DNA of 64,000 nucleotides from Prosthecodimorpha hirschii. Lineage in GTDB: Bacteria; Pseudomonadota; Alphaproteobacteria; Rhizobiales; Ancalomicrobiaceae. This document shows, piece by piece, positions 52,551 to 61,527 of this stretch. The notes beneath the pieces were generated by a model. The model saw only the letters and a program-made list of their open reading frames with translations. It had not been told where the DNA came from and did not search any database. The stretch spans positions 1,410,320-1,474,319 of the forward strand of contig NZ_LJYW01000001.1 of NCBI RefSeq assembly GCF_001305515.1. Direction: 5' to 3'. The position numbers and the translations under genes were made by a program. Each line of letters opens with the position of its first letter. The stretch's first letter is position 1.

Positions 52551-53321
52551 GTGAAGCGATCGAGGTTCACGGAAGGGCAGATCATCGGCGTGTTGCGCGA
52601 GCAGAAGGTGGCGCGAAGACGTCTGACGTCTACCGTCGGCATGGCATCAGTTCAGCGACGTTCTACGCTTGGACGGCCAAGTTCGTCGGCGTGTACGTCT
52701 CGGAGGTGAAGAAACCGAAGTCGATCGAGGACGAGAATGCGAAGTTGAACGAATTCTCGCCGACGCGATACTCGACAACTCCGTCCTGAAAGACCTGTCG
52801 GAAAAAAAATGGTGACGCCCGCCGCCGTTCGGGAAGCCGTCACCCATGTGCTGTGCGAGCACTACGTGAGCGAGCGGCGGGCGTTTTCCATCGTCAGCGC
52901 CGACCGATCGACCATCCGTTGTCTCTCTCGGCGGACCGACGATGCTCTTCTGCGTGGTCGTGGGAACTGTCGTCGAAACGGCGACGGTTCGGCTATCGGC
53001 GCCTCTATATTCCGCTACGGCAGGAGAGTCACGTCGTGAAACACAAGCGGACCCAACGGCTCTACCCTGGGGAAGGGCTGTCAGTTCGCCGGCGCCACTG
53101 CCGCAAGCGGGCCATCGGAGCCCGTGCGCCGATGGTCGTCGAAGCGCGCCCAACTCCCGTTGGTCGCTCGACTTCGTTCACGACCAGATGGCATTCGGAC
53201 AGCGGTTTCACGTGCTCAACGTCATCGACGACGTGACCAAGCAGTGCCTCGCGGCGATTCCTGACACGTCGATCTCGGGCAAGCGGGTCGCCCGTGAACT
53301 GAAGACACTCGTCGCCAGGGG
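52551..53321 (+). pseudogene. IS3 family transposase remnant (orfA and 5' orfB), frameshifted and truncated
   Basis: orfA starts at GTG 52551 (KRSRFTEGQIIGVLREQ), then shifts frame to SDVYRRHGISSATFYAW and DENAKLN, and again to ILADAILDNSVLKDLSEKK. orfB begins after an A8 run near 52,805 (VTPAAVREAVTHVL, VSERRAFSIV) and breaks into further frames: RRFGYRRLYIPLRQE, then WSLDFVHDQMAFGQRF and PDTSISGKRVARELKTLV. It stops at the IS66 border with its DDE C-terminus missing. The sequence TGAGCTGCCCTGGGTTTATT at 51,419 may be its left end, split off by the IS481. Confidence 0.8.
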
Positions 53322-53336
53322 GTAACCGCCCGACTG

Positions 53337-53633
53337 TCACCGCAGCTGCTTGGTCTTGACCCTGGCGGCGATCTCCGGATCGGATACGAAGTCGTTTAGG
53401 AACTCCGTCCATGTTCGGTCCGACCGCCTGGCGCTTTCGAGCATGTCCTTGATCTCGTCGATGCCGTCGGTCGTCAGGGCGAGGATCGCCTCGTCGGTAT
53501 CGGTGTGGACGGTGATGATCGCGCCGTAGGTCAGGTTGTCGTCGTTGGCGATAATGGCTTCGACGAGTTCGGGGTCTTCGCCGAGTAGTCCGGCGACATA
53601 GCTGACTGTGAAGACCTGGGTGATCGTCGCCAT
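53337..53633 (-). CDS. 98-residue hypothetical protein coupled to the IS66 tnpC 3' end
   Basis: Acidic protein: MATITQVFTVSYVAGLLGED, NDDNLTYGAIITVHTDTDEA, TTDGIDEIKDMLESARRS. Its ATG shares one base with the TGA of the tnpC remnant (TGATG), so it was evidently translated with the transposase and belongs to the IS66 element. I do not recognise a function; an accessory or passenger gene of this IS66 subgroup is the likeliest reading. The frame is intact although tnpC itself is destroyed. Confidence 0.65.
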   Translation of the reverse strand: MATITQVFTVSYVAGLLGEDPELVEAIIANDDNLTYGAIITVHTDTDEAILALTTDGIDEIKDMLESARRSDRTWTEFLNDFVSDPEIAARVKTKQLR

Positions 53634-53815
53634 CAGGCTGCCGCGGCGCGGTCGCGAACCGCGGGAGCCCAGTTCCAGGGCAGGAGTTCGTCGAGACGGT
53701 TGATCTTGTGGTCGTGAATGCGGTCGAGTACGTCGGCCAGGTAGGCCTGGAGGTCTATGCCGTTCATCTTGGCGGTCTCGATGATCGTCATGGCGCGGGC
53801 GAGCGTCTCTCGGGT
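53633..53815 (-). pseudogene. IS66 TnpC transposase, C-terminal fragment
   Basis: About 60 codons: ARAMTIIETAKMNGIDLQ, AYLADVLDRIHDH and RLDELLPWNWAP, the typical end of IS66 TnpC. The corresponding N-terminal stub (MGSGAARSLASY) is found at about 54,772-54,807 just after tnpB. The middle of tnpC has been lost and the IS256 remnant now lies between the two pieces. Confidence 0.8.
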
Positions 53816-54724
53816 TTCGACGAGAAGATCATCTCGATGTATGCGCGCGGCATGAGCACGCGCGAGATCGTCAGGCATGTGCAGGAGCTCTACGGCATCG
53901 ACGTGTCGCCGGACCTGATCTCGGCGGTGACGGACGCCGTCATCGAGGAGATCGCGGCCTGGCAGAGCCGACCGCTGGAGCCGGTCTATGTCATTGTCTT
54001 TTTTGATGCTCTTCGCGTGAAGATCCGCGACGAAGGTCATGTTCGGAACAAAGCGGTGCACGTTGCGCTCGGGGTTCGCGGCGACAGGTCCAAGGAAATC
54101 CTTGGGCTGTGGATCGAGACCAACGAAGGGGCGAAATTCTGGCTGCGCGTCATGAACGACCTGAAGAACCGCGGCGTCGAGGACATCCTGATCGCCGTCG
54201 TCGACGGCCTGAAAGGTTTTCCCGACGCGATCAACGCCGTCTTCCCGGAAACGACGGTGTAGACCTGCATCGTCCATCTGATGCGCAATTCGCTGGATTT
54301 TGCCTCCTGGAAGGACCGCAAGGAGCTGGCGGGCGGGTTGAAGGCGATCTACGCCGCCCTCGACGACACGGCGGCCGAGGCGGCGCTGACGGCCTTCGAG
54401 GCCGGCCCCTGGGGCCGGAAATACCCGGCCATCGGCCAGATCTGGCGGCGCGCCTGGTCCGAAGTCATCCCGTTCTTCGCCTTCCCGAAAGACGTACGGC
54501 GGATCATCTATAAGACGAATGCCATCGAGGCGTTGAATTCCAAGCTGCGCCGGGCGGTCCGCGCCAGGGGCCACTTCCCAACCGATGAAGCTGCCATGAA
54601 GCTCTTGTTCCTGGTCTTGAACCGCTCAGAGAAGGAGTGGAAGATGCCGCCAAGGGAATGGGCCATGGCCAAGAGCCAATTCGCCATTCTCTTCGCGGAT
54701 CGCTTCCAGGCCGCGAGGGCGTAA
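53810..54724 (+). pseudogene. IS256 (Mutator-type) transposase, 5'-truncated with internal amber codon
   Basis: Frame runs from GFDEKIISMYARGMSTREI through the DDE region (IVFFDALRVKIRDEGHV, IAVVDGLKGFPDAI) to NAIEALNSKLRRAVRARGHF and the end. About the first 100 codons are absent. A TAG at 54260-54262 interrupts the conserved FPETTV-Q-TCIVHLMRNS, where glutamine is expected. A probable terminal inverted repeat (CGCACACGAAATTCCTGACA) lies at about 54,745; the left end is gone. Non-functional. Confidence 0.85.
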
Positions 54725-54815
54725 GAAATGTTCAACCCCACGCCCGCACACGAAATTCCTGACACTCCCCAGTAACTTGCCAGAGATCTGGCTGCACCGG
54801 AGCCCATCTCGGCGC

Positions 54816-55172
54816 TCAAGCTGGCGCCGTCGGCTGCCGCTCGGAACGAGCCTGATGAACCCGCTTCCAGTCGAGCCCCTCCAAGAGGGCGGCCAGTTCG
54901 CCGGCGCTCAGCCGCATGACGCCGTCGCGGATCGACGGCCAGTGGAACCGGCCCGTCTCCAGGCTCTTGGCGTAGAGCACCATGCCGGTGCCGTCCCACC
55001 AGATCAGCTTCACGCGGTCGGCCCGCTTCGCACGGAAGACATAGACCGTCCCCGAGAACGGATCGGCGCCCATGGCCTCCCGCACCAACGCGGCCAGACC
55101 TTCCGCGCCCTTGCGGAAGTCCACCGGCCGCGTCGCCACCATCACCCGGACCGACCCGATCGGCCCGATCAC
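54816..55172 (-). CDS. tnpB: IS66 family TnpB
   Basis: 118 residues: VRVMVATRPVDFRKGAEGLA, PFSGTVYVFRAKRADRVKLI and WWDGTGMVLYAKSLETGRF are diagnostic of IS66 Orf2/TnpB, an accessory protein needed for transposition. The GTG at 55172 overlaps the tnpA stop by 4 bp (GTGA), as usual in this family. The frame is intact. Confidence 0.93.
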   Translation of the reverse strand: MIGPIGSVRVMVATRPVDFRKGAEGLAALVREAMGADPFSGTVYVFRAKRADRVKLIWWDGTGMVLYAKSLETGRFHWPSIRDGVMRLSAGELAALLEGLDWKRVHQARSERQPTAPA

Positions 55173-55579
55173 GACGAGGCCTTCAGGGCGCGCAGCACCG
55201 CCGTCACTGTCCGCGCATCCGCGCCGCGCCCGACCCGCACCGTGACGCCGGCGATCTCCACCTCGATTGTCCCGGCGCCGCTCGCGTCGCGCCTGGCTCG
55301 CGGCCGTCGGACAGGAGCTGGATCGGCACTCGCCGGCACGAAGGAGGGAGCGGTTGCCGGTTCGACGTCCCTTACGAGCCCAGCCCGCAACGTCCGCCGC
55401 CAGGTAAACAGCTGCTGAGGCGTCAATCCATACCGACGGGCAACGCCGCAGACCGTGTCGGCCCCGGAGTAGCTCTCCGCCACAATCGCGGCCTTCTCCT
55501 CCACCGTCCACGTCCGCCGTCGACCCGCGCCGGTGAAGATCTCGAAGCGGCGGACGGGACCACGGTCGTCCTTGGACAC
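55169..55579 (-). CDS. tnpA: IS66 family TnpA
   Basis: 136 residues with the HTH motif typical of IS66 Orf1: RRTWTVEEKAAIVAESYSG, GVARRYGLTPQQLFTWRR, and a C-terminal VEIAGVTVRVGRGADARTV. First gene of the element; the start at 55579 is about 100 bp inside the right tip. Intact, though the element is no longer autonomous because tnpC is destroyed. Confidence 0.92.
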   Translation of the reverse strand: MSKDDRGPVRRFEIFTGAGRRRTWTVEEKAAIVAESYSGADTVCGVARRYGLTPQQLFTWRRTLRAGLVRDVEPATAPSFVPASADPAPVRRPRARRDASGAGTIEVEIAGVTVRVGRGADARTVTAVLRALKASS

Positions 55580-55678
55580 GTGCTTACGCTCTTAAATCGA
55601 CATGTGTCGAAGCCCTCCAGGCTCCGAACTTCCGACGATCCTCGAACAAAATGGTAGATGGGGCCGGGATGACGCTTA

Positions 55679-55702
55679 CCATCAAATCCTGGGACTAAAC
55701 AC
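55679..55702. repeat. solo IS481-type terminal repeat
   Basis: CCATCAAATCCTGGGACTAA followed by ACAC; nearly identical to the inverted left end of the complete IS481 copy at 51,503. It abuts the IS66 tip on one side and an IS3 fragment on the other, so it is the last trace of a second IS481 copy. Confidence 0.8.
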
Positions 55703-55979
55703 CAGCTTTGCGTTCACGAGTGCGCTGACGGCGGTCGGTATCTCGATCAGTATGGACGGCAAGGGTGCCGGGCGGAACAATATTTTTATCGAACGGTTCT
55801 GGCGGTCCCTCAAATATGAGGAGGTCTATCTGAAGGCCTACGACATTGTCACGAAAGCAAGATCGTCGATCTCGAAGTACATCAACTTGTACAATTCCGG
55901 ACGCCAGCATTTGCGCCTTGACGGGCGCACACCCGACGAGGTCTATTTTGGCGATCGGCAGACGACCCGGGCAGCGTGA
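55703..55979 (+). pseudogene. IS3 family transposase, C-terminal fragment
   Basis: About 92 codons: FAFTSALTAVGISISMDGKG, NNIFIERFWRSLKYEEVYLK, INLYNSGRQHLRLDGRTPDE. This is the end of an IS3-type DDE domain including the catalytic Glu (IERFWRSLKYE). It differs in type from the 52,551 remnant and is not its missing half. The 5' part was removed at the solo IS481 end. Confidence 0.85.
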
Positions 55980-56144
55980 TAGACGCCCGCGATTTTGCCG
56001 CCGCTCTGGTCGCGCTACCCTCACACGACACCGCGACAAAAACCGCCAGGCCCCGCACCCTGCACCCCGGCTGGAGATCCGCTCAAATTCCGCGGGGCGC
56101 AGTCCAATCCAGCAGGGCCACTTCACTTGCGACCCGGGCATTCA

Positions 56145-57353
56145 TCAAAGTTCTCTCCGCGCAACCTCCTGCAGGACAAGATTCAGGGCTTGCGCGGCGT
56201 TCCGAATCTCAAAATGCTCCAAAAATCCCGCACGCCCCCGCTCGCCCATCTCTACCCGCGCCGCCGGCGTCAGAACGAGGAATCGGCGGAGCAGTCGTGT
56301 AACCCCGTCCACGGTGTCCGGCTCAATGAGCCCGCCGCCGCAAGCGTCGACTTCGCGCCAGATATTGACCTTGTCGGAGATCAGGACAGGCCGTCGGCAC
56401 GCCATCGCCTCGGCCACCACAACACCGAAGTTCTCCTGGTGCGACGGCAGGACGAACGCTACGGCACCATGATACGCGCCCCACTTTGCCGCGCCCTGCA
56501 CCATCCCGGGCCAATGTACGCGGTCGGCGATCCCCAGCGCCTGAGTCTGGCGTCGTAACGCCGTCTGGTAACCCTCGGCCGCCGGTCCCGCCATCACCAG
56601 ATCGAGGTCTTGCTCGGCGCAGATGGCCGCGAAGGCGTCCAATAAAAGGTCGCAGCCCTTCTTCGGGTGGATGCGACTGAGGTAGAGCAGATATGGGCGC
56701 GTCACGCCCGGCACCCGGGCCCGAAACGCCGCCGAGGCCGAGTCCAGATCTGTTGCGTCGGACGTCGCCAGCGGGTCGGACGTGCCATAGCCGACAACCG
56801 CGTCGCGTACCCTATAGGGCAAGAACGCGCCGCGCGCGCGGATCCTCTCCTCCTCGGTGGTGAATAAGACCCGAGCTGCGTGGCGCAGCAGGACGCCTTC
56901 GTTGAACAGCCAGAACAGTTGTTTCAATGCTCCCTTGAGCGGATAGGTGCGCTTGAACCAAGGATCAAGCATGCCATGCGTGAAGACGGCGTAAGGAACA
57001 CCCGAGCGCGGCAATATCAGGCGAGCGCCCATGGTGGCATAGTTCCATAGGCCGTTGACCACGACGACATCGTACTCCGCTACGTGGTTCATCAGCCAGC
57101 GCGCGAAGCCAGGTTGATAGCCATAGCGTCGCCAGGGCAGCCAGCGCTTCCACCGCCGCGTGGCCGCCATGGGCTCTCCACAGGCGAAGAGAGGAAAGGG
57201 AAAGTCGGCCACCCAAGGCGCATCAGGAGGATCGAGCGACACGATGTGCTCTACGATCCCCGCCGTAGCGTGTACGGTGGCCTGCTGGCGGATGCCCTCG
57301 ATTGGGCCGCCACCGGCCGGGTGAACGCTTGCGATGATCTGGAGGCGCTTCAT
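56145..57353 (-). CDS. glycosyltransferase family 4
   Basis: 402-residue GT-B enzyme. The N-terminal domain opens LQIIASVHPAGGGPIEGI and carries VVNGLWNYATMGARLI and FTHGMLDPWFKRTYPLKG. The C-terminal nucleotide-sugar domain has LLYLSRIHPKKGCDLLLDAF, then VLPSHQENFGVVVAEAMACR with the EX7E motif. Adds a sugar in surface polysaccharide assembly. The start at 57353 has GGTAGGTC directly upstream. It is followed by the insertion-sequence block, so its downstream operon continuity is broken. Confidence 0.92.
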   Translation of the reverse strand: MKRLQIIASVHPAGGGPIEGIRQQATVHATAGIVEHIVSLDPPDAPWVADFPFPLFACGEPMAATRRWKRWLPWRRYGYQPGFARWLMNHVAEYDVVVVNGLWNYATMGARLILPRSGVPYAVFTHGMLDPWFKRTYPLKGALKQLFWLFNEGVLLRHAARVLFTTEEERIRARGAFLPYRVRDAVVGYGTSDPLATSDATDLDSASAAFRARVPGVTRPYLLYLSRIHPKKGCDLLLDAFAAICAEQDLDLVMAGPAAEGYQTALRRQTQALGIADRVHWPGMVQGAAKWGAYHGAVAFVLPSHQENFGVVVAEAMACRRPVLISDKVNIWREVDACGGGLIEPDTVDGVTRLLRRFLVLTPAARVEMGERGRAGFLEHFEIRNAAQALNLVLQEVARREL

Positions 57354-57417
57354 GACCTACCGATGCTGATTGCGGAGGACGGGGGCGCCGCTACGGCGTC
57401 CCACGAACGCCGCCAGC

Positions 57418-58989
57418 CTAGCGTGGGGCGTTCGGAACTTCGAGGTTCAAGGCAGAAGGGGCGCGATCGGCACGGAACGATCGGAGTTCATAGGCCTGAA
57501 AGGTGAGCGGAAATCCCCCGTCTGATAGCGGGATCGTCACGCCCGAGCCGAGAGCCTCGACGGAGTCTACATTGGCGGCGCGGACCACTCGGCTGGCCGT
57601 CTTCGCCGAGACATTCACGACGTAGAAGTACCGATCGTGCCGCCAAAGCACGACAGAGTCGGCCCTGATGTCGACCCGCTCGAAGGGCACCCGTGGCAGC
57701 GTCGCGAACTCCTTCGTAAAAGTTCTGAGTCCATCGTCCACGAAAACATATCCATTGCCACCGTCACCGACGCTATGGACGTCATGAAGCCCTACCATCT
57801 CGGCGTATCGGGCGAGCTTGAGTCGGCCGGGCGGCTCGGACGCCGACGTGATCCACGGCTCCCGTTTCGTGGAAGGCCAGCCAATCTGTTCATTGTGCAT
57901 GAATAGTGGAAAGGGAACTCCCATATACTGCATTGTAATGAGGGTTCGCGGGCGTTGGCCGGCCGGAACGAAGGCAGCAAACGCGCCGGACGCGCCCGCT
58001 GCCGTCCGCATGGCCAGGCGCTCGACCGGATCCAGTTGCTTCGAGCCGTAGGCCAAGCGTCCCTCCACCAATTCCAGGCCAGGAAGATCGCGCAGCAGCC
58101 AGGGATCGAGCCCCAGTTCGCGCAGGCGCTGGCGGTCGAGCGCCGGGTCGCGGTCGCGGGTCATCGCCGAAAAGTGCAGCGAGACGACGAGGTCTGGCCG
58201 CGCCGCACGAACGGTTGCGACGATGTCGGCCAGCACGTCGCGCAACTGGCGGCAGCGCCAGTCGACCCACGCCTCGCGCGGCACGCCGGTCAGGAAGGTG
58301 TGTCGGGCCACGGCGGCGTCGGGCGTGTCCGACTGGAGGTCGAACGCCGTCGGCGGCACGACGGCCGTGTCCCCCAGGAAGCGCCGCACCGTCGCGGCGT
58401 CATAGCCCCAATCGAGTGACACGAGATTGTTGAACGCCGGGTTCGCCCATTCCGACACGCGCAGGGTAATGCCGACGAAGGTCGAAGACTCGCGGTACCG
58501 CATCGCCAGATCGCCGATGACCTGACGGTACCAGCGACGGACATCCGGATCGAGTGCGTTGTAGTAGGGCGGGCGCCGGACCGATCCATCGCGCGCGAGA
58601 AGGTTGGGTTGCCGCGTCCCGGACGTCAGTAGCCGCCGCGCGAACGCCACCGGGTCGCGTGGCGCCCACAACAGTTCGTCGGCCCGCGGATGGAATTCGG
58701 GCGAGACCTTGAGGCCGTAGCGTTTGGCGCCGAGCAAGAACCCGGCGAGCACATCGGAGCGCTGTTCGCCGAAGGCCAAGTTGTAGGTCGAGGGATAGAG
58801 CGGCTCGCCATAGACCAGCACCGTCGGCCAGATCGTGGTCGCCCCCATCTGGCGCGCCAGGCGGAGATAGCGGTCGGTTGCGAGGTGGACGAGGTCGGGA
58901 CGATCCCGAGCGACCCCGGCGAATTGGCGGAAGGTGGCCCCCTCCTCGTACCAGGCTACCATCTCGCGGCCGTTCGGCGGTCGTGCCAC
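57418..58989 (-). CDS. glycoside-hydrolase-like protein (C-terminal portion of a frameshifted gene)
   Basis: 523 residues resembling a TIM-barrel glycosidase. YLRLARQMGATTIWPTVLVY, KRYGLKVSPEFHPRADELLW and RYRESSTFVGITLRVSEWAN look like barrel strands with acidic ends; SLHFSAMTRDRD and HDVHSVGDGGNGYVFVDDG lie further on. A C-terminal beta domain (VVLWRHDRYFYVVNVSAKT) follows. The GTG at 58989 is simply the first start after a stop in this frame; the protein probably continued from the upstream half, whose frame is offset by one base near 59,017. Family assignment is by character only. Confidence 0.65.
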   Translation of the reverse strand: MARPPNGREMVAWYEEGATFRQFAGVARDRPDLVHLATDRYLRLARQMGATTIWPTVLVYGEPLYPSTYNLAFGEQRSDVLAGFLLGAKRYGLKVSPEFHPRADELLWAPRDPVAFARRLLTSGTRQPNLLARDGSVRRPPYYNALDPDVRRWYRQVIGDLAMRYRESSTFVGITLRVSEWANPAFNNLVSLDWGYDAATVRRFLGDTAVVPPTAFDLQSDTPDAAVARHTFLTGVPREAWVDWRCRQLRDVLADIVATVRAARPDLVVSLHFSAMTRDRDPALDRQRLRELGLDPWLLRDLPGLELVEGRLAYGSKQLDPVERLAMRTAAGASGAFAAFVPAGQRPRTLITMQYMGVPFPLFMHNEQIGWPSTKREPWITSASEPPGRLKLARYAEMVGLHDVHSVGDGGNGYVFVDDGLRTFTKEFATLPRVPFERVDIRADSVVLWRHDRYFYVVNVSAKTASRVVRAANVDSVEALGSGVTIPLSDGGFPLTFQAYELRSFRADRAPSALNLEVPNAPR

Positions 58990-59016
58990 CGGCGCAGCAT
59001 CGATGGGGTCGATGGC

Positions 59017-59839
59017 TTAGAGGCGGATACGGGCCACCGCTGCTTTCATGCCGTCGTACTTTGAAGACTAGCACGCGCGCGTCGGACGTTTGCGGCCAGA
59101 AAATGGCCGTCCTCTGCTGCATCTGCCCGGACAGCGGCCAGAGCACGCCGGTCTCGCTTCCCGCCGCCGTGGAATAGGACGTCTCACCGAGATCCCGGAC
59201 AGAGGTCAGAAACACGCGCGGCGCGTTGTCCGGAAAGGTGACGTCCAATTCGTAGGCGCGGTGCGGCACGAGCCCGCTCAGCCGATAGGCGAACCATCCC
59301 GGCGGGACGGACTTATCCGCTCGCATCAGGAATTGCCGGACGCCGCGGTCACTGCTCTCGCGATACGCGCCGGCTGCGCCTTGCGTCACAGCGGTCGGGC
59401 CGGAGGCGAAGTCGGGCGCGCGCACGGCGGCATCGATCTCAACGGCCAACGGGCCCCGTCGGAATTCGGGTTCGACCGGCCGCGTATCAAAAACGCTGTA
59501 GCGATAGGTTTGCGCGAGCCGGGCGTCGGCGCGGCCGCCGGGCATCACGACGGTTGCGGTCAGGTGGCCGGGCTGGTCGCCGGGCACCGGGATGTCCAGG
59601 TCCAGGGGAACCGGCTCCGCGCTTACCGGTACCGCCACCTCACGATCATCTACGAACACACCGTTGAGGCGGAATCGAACGACGAGCGTCGTCGGCCGGT
59701 CGGTCGCGGCAGCGAGGACGCGGATCGGGGCACAGCGCCCAATGGCGGCGACCGGATGCTCCTCTTGGTTCGTGATACGGAACGCGCCGGTTTGTACTGC
59801 TACCATCGCGACGAGTCGGATTGAACTGATTTGAGGCAT
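59017..59839 (-). pseudogene. N-terminal portion of the same glycosidase-like gene, frameshifted
   Basis: About 274 codons starting MPQISSIRLVAMVAVQTG, predicted beta-rich with two sandwich-like domains (RPTTLVVRFRLNGVFVDDRE; PPGWFAYRLSGLVPHRAYEL, ending ARVLVFKVRR), as in carbohydrate-binding or jelly-roll modules. Removing one base from the CTAAG at 59016-59020 would read PYPPL-AIDPIDAAPVARPPN and join it to the downstream frame, giving a single protein of about 800 residues. Real mutation or sequencing error cannot be told apart here. Confidence 0.65.
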
Positions 59840-60130
59840 GCCGGTCTAGAAATTGTGGACTACACGCGATCGCTGCAGGCCTGCCGCTAAGAACACCCAA
59901 TCGTCGGGACGTAGCGCGCCCGAGGTCGCCATACGCTCGACAGGTGGCAGCGGCGCGTCGAGCGACATTTCGACGCGGCCGAAATTGGGCTTGCCTATTA
60001 GTGCCAGCCTTCGCCAGCCTGCCGTGAGAAAGTCAAAGGCGAACTCGAATCAGCCCGATTGAAGCGGCGGAAAATCAAGGAGGCCGTGCGTGGGCTCCAG
60101 TGGTCGCATCGTCCCGGGATCTGCCGCTAG

Positions 60131-60370
60131 CTAGTAGGCCAAGGGGCATTCCGGGTCGATGTCGATGGCCGGCACCAGCAGTGCAAACGCCGCCCCAACC
60201 TCAATTGCAAGGCCGGCCGCCAAAAGCGCGATGACCACCACGCTGCGCCCGGCTCCACGCGAAGCATTGATACACGCATTTAAGGAAGCTTGGTTCACAC
60301 ACGTGAGCCTATCTCCTCCCGTCGTCGCTTCGCGTTCCGTGACACGCGGTAGACTGCGAGCGGGCTCCAT
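60131..60370 (-). CDS. possible small membrane protein (79 residues), uncertain
   Basis: Frame with a single hydrophobic segment (SVVVIALLAAGLAIEVGAAF followed by ALLVPAID) close to its C-terminus. No homologous family recognised and no convincing ribosome binding site. It lies in the otherwise empty stretch 59,840-60,381 between two glycan genes and may be a remnant of a larger membrane protein. Confidence 0.3.
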   Translation of the reverse strand: MEPARSLPRVTEREATTGGDRLTCVNQASLNACINASRGAGRSVVVIALLAAGLAIEVGAAFALLVPAIDIDPECPLAY

Positions 60371-60381
60371 TACGCCGCCGT

Positions 60382-61527
60382 CTACCGCGTGGTCCCATTG
60401 TCGAACGGCAACCCGGCTAGCGCGGAAACGGCGCGACAGAGCTCCTGCACATCACCGCCGGGCGCCACGGCCGTCGCGGCCTCGCAGAACTGCCGCCAAA
60501 GCGCCTCATCTTCGGCGAGCAGCCGCATGAAGAACGCCAGACCTTCGGGATTGTCAGGCTCGACGACGAAGCCGTTGACGGCGGAGCGAATGAGAAGATC
60601 GCGAGCCCCGCAATTGTCCGACAGGATCACCGGAAGCCCCATGGCTTGGGCCTCGGGAACGACATTGCCGAACTGTTCCTCGATACTCGGCAGCAGCAGC
60701 GCGACAGCGTCGGCGAGGTGGTGCACCACCTCTTCGGTCTGCACGAAACCCGTGAAACAGACGTCCGCCGCGATGCCGAGGCGTTCGGCCTGCTGCTTCA
60801 GCGTGGGCTCCAGGGGCCCAGAACCGCACAAGACAAGCGAGCGCGGTGCTGCCGTCGTGGTGTTCCGGTAGATCCGGTAGGCGTCGAGTAGTATGGCTAG
60901 GTTCTTTTTCGGTACCAGTCGCGCGACGCTGACGAAGCGGCGTTCGGCGTAAGGTGTGCCACCCGGCGCGATCGGCTGCCCCGATAGCCGCCGAATCCTC
61001 GCGATCGACACAGTGTTGTATTCGCCGAAGACACGCGCTGCGGGAACACCGAGAAAACGGAAATAGTCGGTCGACCGCAGGCCCGAACCGATCGCGCCCT
61101 GATAGGGCAGAAACATCGTCGCCTTGAGCATTTCCTTCCAGGCGCGGCGCGGCTTGTCGTCGAATTTCGAGCACCCCATCGTGAAGACACGTGAGCCGCC
61201 GAGGCGCAGCGAGACCGCGAAGAGGAAGATAGCCGGAAGGTTCCAATGGCACAGGACGTAGTCGCCGCGGCCGAGGCTATGGGCGGTCGCGATCAGGCGG
61301 GCGAGAAGACGCGGCGTGGACACCGTGGTGAGGTCCTGTCCGGGGAACAGAGTGATCCTCTCGAAGCCGGAGTCGTCGAAGCTCCGCCAGCCGTAGACGT
61401 CGCTCTTCGAGCACAGTTCGATGCCCACCACTCGACGGTCGCGCCCGAACGCCGCTGCGACGGCGCGGGCGCGGTCCTCGTGCAACGGGCCGAAATTGTC
61501 CCAGAGGAGGGCGAGCGGCCGGGTCAC
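60382..61527 (-). CDS. glycosyltransferase family 4
   Basis: 381-residue GT-B enzyme: N-terminal ALLWDNFGPLHEDRARAVAA and LGRGDYVLCHWNLPAIFLFA; C-terminal RRFVSVARLVPKKNLAILLD, VLCGSGPLEPTLKQQAERLG and LLPSIEEQFGNVVPEAQAMG with the EX7E pair. The start is GTG at 61527, overlapping the stop of the upstream gene by 4 bp (GTGA), so the two are translationally coupled. Acceptor and donor sugars unknown. Confidence 0.92.
   Translation of the reverse strand: MTRPLALLWDNFGPLHEDRARAVAAAFGRDRRVVGIELCSKSDVYGWRSFDDSGFERITLFPGQDLTTVSTPRLLARLIATAHSLGRGDYVLCHWNLPAIFLFAVSLRLGGSRVFTMGCSKFDDKPRRAWKEMLKATMFLPYQGAIGSGLRSTDYFRFLGVPAARVFGEYNTVSIARIRRLSGQPIAPGGTPYAERRFVSVARLVPKKNLAILLDAYRIYRNTTTAAPRSLVLCGSGPLEPTLKQQAERLGIAADVCFTGFVQTEEVVHHLADAVALLLPSIEEQFGNVVPEAQAMGLPVILSDNCGARDLLIRSAVNGFVVEPDNPEGLAFFMRLLAEDEALWRQFCEAATAVAPGGDVQELCRAVSALAGLPFDNGTTR

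Larger units (their letters stand above)
53322..55679 (-). mobile_element. IS66 family element, tnpC replaced internally by an IS256 remnant
   Basis: Contains tnpA, tnpB, both ends of tnpC and a trailing 98-residue ORF on the minus strand. Probable tips are GTAACCGCCC at 53,322 and, inverted, GTAAGCGTCA ending at 55,679. The 8 bp outside each tip (GCCAGGGG and CATCAAAT) differ, so there is no target duplication; the element was probably rearranged by deletion or recombination. Boundaries are inferred. Confidence 0.7.

Noticed and set aside
55702-55979. Missing 3' half of the IS3 remnant at 52,551
   Set aside because: The C-terminal motifs belong to a different IS3 type than the orfB at 52,806, so the two are not halves of one gene.
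58400-59020. Continuation of the 59,839 frame to 58,400 as one 479-residue protein
   Set aside because: After VRRHESSGG the frame becomes Arg/Pro-rich and overlaps the well-formed glycosidase-like frame, so a frameshift is the better reading.
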